This document shows, piece after piece, positions 61,047-64,000 of a stretch of 64,000 nt of DNA. The translations under genes and the position numbers were made by a program. Positions within the stretch are counted from its first letter, which is position 1. Each line of letters begins with the position of its first letter. The DNA comes from Azoarcus sp. (GTDB taxonomy: Bacteria; Pseudomonadota; Gammaproteobacteria; Burkholderiales; Rhodocyclaceae): NCBI GenBank assembly GCA_030656215.1, contig JAUSOD010000070.1, positions 62,001-126,000 on the forward strand, written 5' to 3'. Under the pieces are notes generated by a model that worked only from the letters and a program-made list of their open reading frames with translations, was not told where the DNA came from and searched no databases.

Positions 61047-61679
61047 TCAGGCAATCAGTTGCCGATGGCGCGTCAGTGATTCGCCTCGGAGCCAGATCAC
61101 CTGCTGCTGAGGTGTGATCTGCTCGATGGGGGGGAGCCACGGCACCACCTTGCTACGCAGTCGCAGGCGGCCATTAAGGTCGAGTGCGCGAGCACGCGCC
61201 TTTACCCGAAAGCCTGCCTTTGCGTGTGCACGCATGGACTCGATGTTGGACCAGTCAACGTCGGATCGGAGGAAGGTGCACGGTCTGTCTTGTTGCTGCA
61301 CGATCGATTTCAGGCTCTGCGCGAACATGCCTTTGCCGCGAAGATCGGGTGATACGAAGATGTCCCGCAGCCAGATTTCTCCGGTCGGAACCGGGATCAA
61401 CCAGTTCAGTTCGTCAATGTAGCGATGACCTTCCGATACGATCCAGCTGGTCGCTGCAAGCTTGTCCCCCAGCCACAGTCTGTAGAACTTGAGACCATTC
61501 GCAAAGCGTCCTGCCACCCGCTCTTCCCCTATGCGCCGTCCGAGGCTGGCGTAGGACTGAATGACCGTCTGTGCGTGGTTTGAGGTGAGCTCCTCAGTGC
61601 GAAGCGCCGAGTGGGTTTCTGTCGTGAAAAATGGTGCGCTTGCTTCGAGGATCGCGATGTCGTGTAAGTGCAGGAACAT
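61047..61679 (-). CDS. GNAT-family N-acetyltransferase
   Basis: A 210-residue acyltransferase. Motif A is LRDIFVSPDLRGKGMFAQSL with the acyl-CoA pyrophosphate loop; the strand before it (TSWIVSEGHRYIDELNWLI) and the later AHAKAGFRVKARA are also typical. The N-terminal 45 residues are not part of the fold. AAGGAGA lies eight bases before ATG 61679. It converges on the amidinohydrolase gene with six bases between the stops, and is the only minus-strand gene in the cassette. Its substrate is unknown. Confidence 0.78.
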   Translation of the reverse strand: MFLHLHDIAILEASAPFFTTETHSALRTEELTSNHAQTVIQSYASLGRRIGEERVAGRFANGLKFYRLWLGDKLAATSWIVSEGHRYIDELNWLIPVPTGEIWLRDIFVSPDLRGKGMFAQSLKSIVQQQDRPCTFLRSDVDWSNIESMRAHAKAGFRVKARARALDLNGRLRLRSKVVPWLPPIEQITPQQQVIWLRGESLTRHRQLIA

Positions 61680-61875
61680 ACCCAGGTCTCCTTCTGGCCG
61701 TGAAGTTGAGCAGCCTTCCAGCGGGCATTTTGATAGGATGAAGTCGTCAATGTCATTTGCTGAAGAGTGCGGATTAGATCATGAAGCGATGGTCGTTGGG
61801 CGTCTATAATCCTCGCTCATTGCGGAGTACCGAAAACGATCGGTAGCCGATTTTATTTTTTTGTGGAGTGTGCTC

Positions 61876-62124
61876 TTGGATACGCAAGTTGAAGTACTCG
61901 GGATCCTCGATGAGGTGTTGAATCTTGGTGGTAGAGCCAAGACTTTCTCGCTTGACGCGCCTTTGTTGGGTGCTGTACCTGAGCTCGATTCGATGGCAGT
62001 GATCGGACTGATCAACCTGTTGGAAGAGCGTTTTGGGTTTGTTGTTGATGATGATGACATCGACGGGTCGGTGTTTGAAACGGTCGGAACACTCGTCGCA
62101 TTCGTCGACGCCAAGCTGGGTTGA
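61876..62124 (+). CDS. Acyl carrier protein 2, exosortase A-associated type
   Basis: An 82-residue carrier protein, paralogous to the one at 57995. The phosphopantetheine Ser39 is at the same residue number in PELDSMAVIGLINLLEERFG. TTG 61876 has GTGGAG six bases upstream. In a 70-base stretch around the Ser codon the two genes differ at only eight positions. It leads directly into the hydrolase 2 gene through a TTGA overlap, the expected order for an XrtA locus, which suggests it is the ancestral copy. Confidence 0.9.
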   Translation: MDTQVEVLGILDEVLNLGGRAKTFSLDAPLLGAVPELDSMAVIGLINLLEERFGFVVDDDDIDGSVFETVGTLVAFVDAKLG

Positions 62125-62951
62125 TCGAGGTGCGCCGGGAGGCCTTCTTCATGGCGCGTGGAGGTCATGGGCAGCGGTTTGCGCTGTTGAGTGAGCCTGA
62201 TTTTACGCCGTGTGGCATTGTCATCTACGTGCACCCGTTTGGTGAGGAGATGAACAAGTCGCGACATATGGTGACTCGGGCCATTCAGGGGTTTGTGGAC
62301 GATGGCTGGGCTGTCCTGCAGGTCGATCTTAACGGTTGCGGCGACAGCAGCGGCGATTTTTCGGAAGCGTCGTGGTGTGACTGGATCGATGATCTGTCAC
62401 ATGCCGTGCAATGGTGTCGCGAACGCTTTGCTGTACCGATTTGCCTGTGGGGGCTGCGTAGTGGCTGTCTGTTGATTGCGGAATGGCTCACAAGGTCGGG
62501 TGAGTCGCTTCCGTTGCTGTTCTGGCAACCCGTTCTGAATGGAAAGCAACATCTCACTCAGTTCCTTCGCCTCAAGGCGGCCGCCGAGATGCTCACCGAC
62601 GCAGACTCACGAAACGTGATGAGTGAGATGCGCAAGCGACTGGATGCAGGTGAGGCCGTTGAGGTGGCAGGTTACCTCTTGGCTCCTGCGATGGCGTCCG
62701 GACTGTCAGCCGCAATACTCGATCTCCCTGAGGGCTTTTCTGCAACGGTTGTCGTGCTTGAAGTCAGTGCAGCGGAGAATGCGTCTGTGTCACCTGCATG
62801 CAAGGCGGCGATTGCAAGATGGTCCTCGTCCGGCACAAGGGTGAGTTCTGAGTTGGTGCCCGGGCCTGCATTCTGGAGCACGCAGTATCTCGAAACAGTA
62901 CCCGAGTTGGTCGCTGCTTCGCGCCGCAGCTTGGCCGAGGTGCTGCAATGA
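62121..62951 (+). CDS. Hydrolase 2, exosortase A system-associated (alpha/beta hydrolase)
   Basis: A 276-residue alpha/beta-hydrolase-fold protein. Recognisable parts are VRREAFFMARGGHGQRFALL, VIYVHPFGEEMNKSRHMV and VDLNGCGDSSGDFSEASW. The nucleophile elbow reads LWGLRSGCLL, with Arg-Ser-Gly in place of the usual Gly-x-Ser-x-Gly, as in some members. TTG 62121 is preferred because EAFF belongs to the family N-terminus, although GGGAGG eight bases before ATG 62151 supports that later start. It may release or transfer the acyl group from a carrier protein. Confidence 0.88.
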   Translation: MIEVRREAFFMARGGHGQRFALLSEPDFTPCGIVIYVHPFGEEMNKSRHMVTRAIQGFVDDGWAVLQVDLNGCGDSSGDFSEASWCDWIDDLSHAVQWCRERFAVPICLWGLRSGCLLIAEWLTRSGESLPLLFWQPVLNGKQHLTQFLRLKAAAEMLTDADSRNVMSEMRKRLDAGEAVEVAGYLLAPAMASGLSAAILDLPEGFSATVVVLEVSAAENASVSPACKAAIARWSSSGTRVSSELVPGPAFWSTQYLETVPELVAASRRSLAEVLQ

Positions 62952-63820
62952 TGTTTGTCGAGCGTACGTTACTGTTCAGTTGCAAGGGCGAGTCGTTGGT
63001 TGGGGTCGTCACCGACCCGGCGGCAACACCAAGGTCTGGTGTGCTGATCATCGTCGGTGGGCCGCAATACCGTGCCGGCAGCCACCGGCAATTTGTGCTT
63101 CTCGCCCGGCAGATGGCTGAGAACGGCCTGGCCTGTATGCGTTTCGACAATCGAGGCATGGGTGACTCTATGGGTGAGGCGCGTGATTTTGAGGTCATTG
63201 ATGACGACATCGCCGCTGCTGTCGATGCGTTCATGGACGCGGTGCCTACGCTGGAAAAGCTAGTCCTCTGGGGGCTGTGCGGCGGGGCCAGTGCGGCCGC
63301 GGCGTATGCCCCGTGCGACTCGCGTGTGAGCGGCTTGGTGTTGCTTAATCCGTGGGTTCGCACAGAAGAAACGGCAGCAAGAACCTATCTCAAACATTAC
63401 TATGCACAGCGCTTGTTGGATCTTTCCTTCTGGAAGAGGCTTGTTGGTGGACAAGTCGGGGTGTTTCGTGCGTTTGGAGGTTTTGTCTCCACATTTCGAC
63501 GCACGAGAATCAGGTCCGCCAAATCCAATTCACCAGTGAGCGGGGGCAAACAAACTGAGACGGTATCGCTATATGCGCGCATATTGAAGGGGGTTGGGCT
63601 TCCCGGCATGCGGACTGTGATAATTCTGAGCGGTCGTGATTATGTTGCTCGTGAGTTCGAGGATGTGGTCAAGGCGAGCCCTGAGTTCAGTGCATTGATC
63701 AGTGAAGGAAGCATCAAGATGCTGCACTTCCCGGATGTGGATCACACGTTCTCGAACGCTGTTGCGCGAAGGCAGCTCGGGAACGCCACTTGTGACTGGG
63801 TTGAAGCGCTTAATAATTGA
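62948..63820 (+). CDS. Hydrolase 1, exosortase A system-associated (alpha/beta hydrolase)
   Basis: A 290-residue alpha/beta-hydrolase. It contains VLIIVGGPQYRAGSHRQFVLLA with the oxyanion-hole loop, MRFDNRGMGDSMGEARDFEVI, and LWGLCGGASAAAAYAP, where Cys replaces the usual serine nucleophile. The C-terminal DVDHTFSNAVAR supplies the catalytic His. It overlaps the hydrolase 2 stop as ATGA. The two hydrolases are regular partners in XrtA loci with the ligase, decarboxylase and carrier protein. Confidence 0.9.
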   Translation: MMFVERTLLFSCKGESLVGVVTDPAATPRSGVLIIVGGPQYRAGSHRQFVLLARQMAENGLACMRFDNRGMGDSMGEARDFEVIDDDIAAAVDAFMDAVPTLEKLVLWGLCGGASAAAAYAPCDSRVSGLVLLNPWVRTEETAARTYLKHYYAQRLLDLSFWKRLVGGQVGVFRAFGGFVSTFRRTRIRSAKSNSPVSGGKQTETVSLYARILKGVGLPGMRTVIILSGRDYVAREFEDVVKASPEFSALISEGSIKMLHFPDVDHTFSNAVARRQLGNATCDWVEALNN

Positions 63821-63898
63821 TTTATATTATTTCAGGCTCGTTGTGGTTCTTCTCCGAGAACTGAACGCAATCATGAAACCACGGATCATCGATACATC

Positions 63899-64000
63899 AT
63901 GAATCAAAACGCTACCCTAGTCTCCGTCATCATGCCTGCCTACAACGTGCGCAGATTCATTGGCGAAGCGATCCAGAGTGTTCTGGCGCAAAACTACCCG
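63899..64000 (+). CDS. GT2-family glycosyltransferase, N-terminal fragment
   Basis: ATG 63899 starts MNQNATLVSVIMPAYNVRRF, followed by IGEAIQSVLAQNYP, the classic GT2 nucleotide-binding core. The gene continues past the right edge, so only 34 residues are visible. It suggests that the glycan region extends further. Confidence 0.8.
   Translation, partial: MNQNATLVSVIMPAYNVRRFIGEAIQSVLAQNYP

Noticed and set aside
1-64000. tRNA genes, rRNA genes, CRISPR arrays, complete insertion sequences or attachment sites
   Set aside because: I scanned the intergenic stretches by eye and saw no cloverleaf, regularly spaced repeat or transposase. A dedicated tRNA and repeat search would be needed to exclude small ones.

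Overview
The window is a high-GC chromosomal segment that reads like a betaproteobacterium of the Rhodocyclales type (Thauera, Azoarcus, Aromatoleum or Zoogloea). That is an inference from gene content: TRAP and ABC uptake systems, a ubiTVU cluster for oxygen-independent ubiquinone synthesis, and a nearly complete exosortase A (XrtA/PEP-CTERM) exopolysaccharide locus. About 53 genes can be supported. I found no rRNA, tRNA, CRISPR array, complete insertion sequence or prophage.

Region 1 (1-9.2 kb): the end of a GntR-family regulator is followed by a glycerol-phosphate-type module. On the minus strand this holds a Tat-exported binding protein, two permeases, an ATPase, a DeoR regulator and a HAD phosphatase. 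A GpdQ-like phosphodiesterase is divergent from it. A perfect 16-bp hairpin separates the binding-protein gene from the permease genes, and repeated GTTGAAA elements fill the divergent control region. A cold-shock/DUF1294 protein and a helix-hairpin-helix protein follow.

Region 2 (9.2-25.8 kb): this part is metabolic and respiratory. It has a DctPQM TRAP transporter and a Crp-type regulator fused to a complete hemerythrin di-iron domain. Convergent to the regulator is ubiU-ubiV-ubiT, with a perfect FNR-type palindrome placed ideally in front of ubiU. Next come a sodium:solute symporter with a His-rich tail, an arginase fused to an ornithine aminotransferase, a beta-CASP nuclease, a LolA-like protein, a LolD-like ATPase without a permease, a DUF1302 outer-membrane protein, and a FeeM-like N-acyltransferase.

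Region 3 (25.9-44.8 kb, plus strand): the XrtA exopolysaccharide operon. Order: export lipoprotein, chain-length determinant, tyrosine autokinase, outer-membrane beta-barrel, AAA ATPase, WecB epimerase, deacetylase, FemAB-like protein, glycosyltransferase, exosortase A-EpsI, glycosyltransferase, amidotransferase, two glycosyltransferases, O-ligase. Most junctions overlap or nearly touch.

Region 4 (44.8-54.8 kb, minus strand): a variable glycan module, visibly more AT-rich between about 44.8 and 51.8 kb. It has an asparagine-synthase homologue without the N-terminal cysteine, a glycosyltransferase carrying a G10 tract, a flippase, and an ATGA-coupled GT2-methyltransferase-GtrA-GT2-GT39 series.

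Region 5 (54.9-64 kb): the small-molecule arm of the XrtA locus, with a PLP decarboxylase, an acyl-CoA ligase, two carrier proteins and hydrolases 2 and 1. Two near-duplicate carrier-protein genes flank an extra cassette: a stand-alone adenylation enzyme, an 84-residue protein, a DDAH-like amidinohydrolase and a GNAT. With the FeeM-like acyltransferase at 25 kb, this suggests that an ACP-bound acyl or aminoacyl product is made beside the polysaccharide. This cassette and the hemerythrin-Crp/ubiTVU pair are the best candidates for undescribed biology. The window ends inside a GT2 gene.
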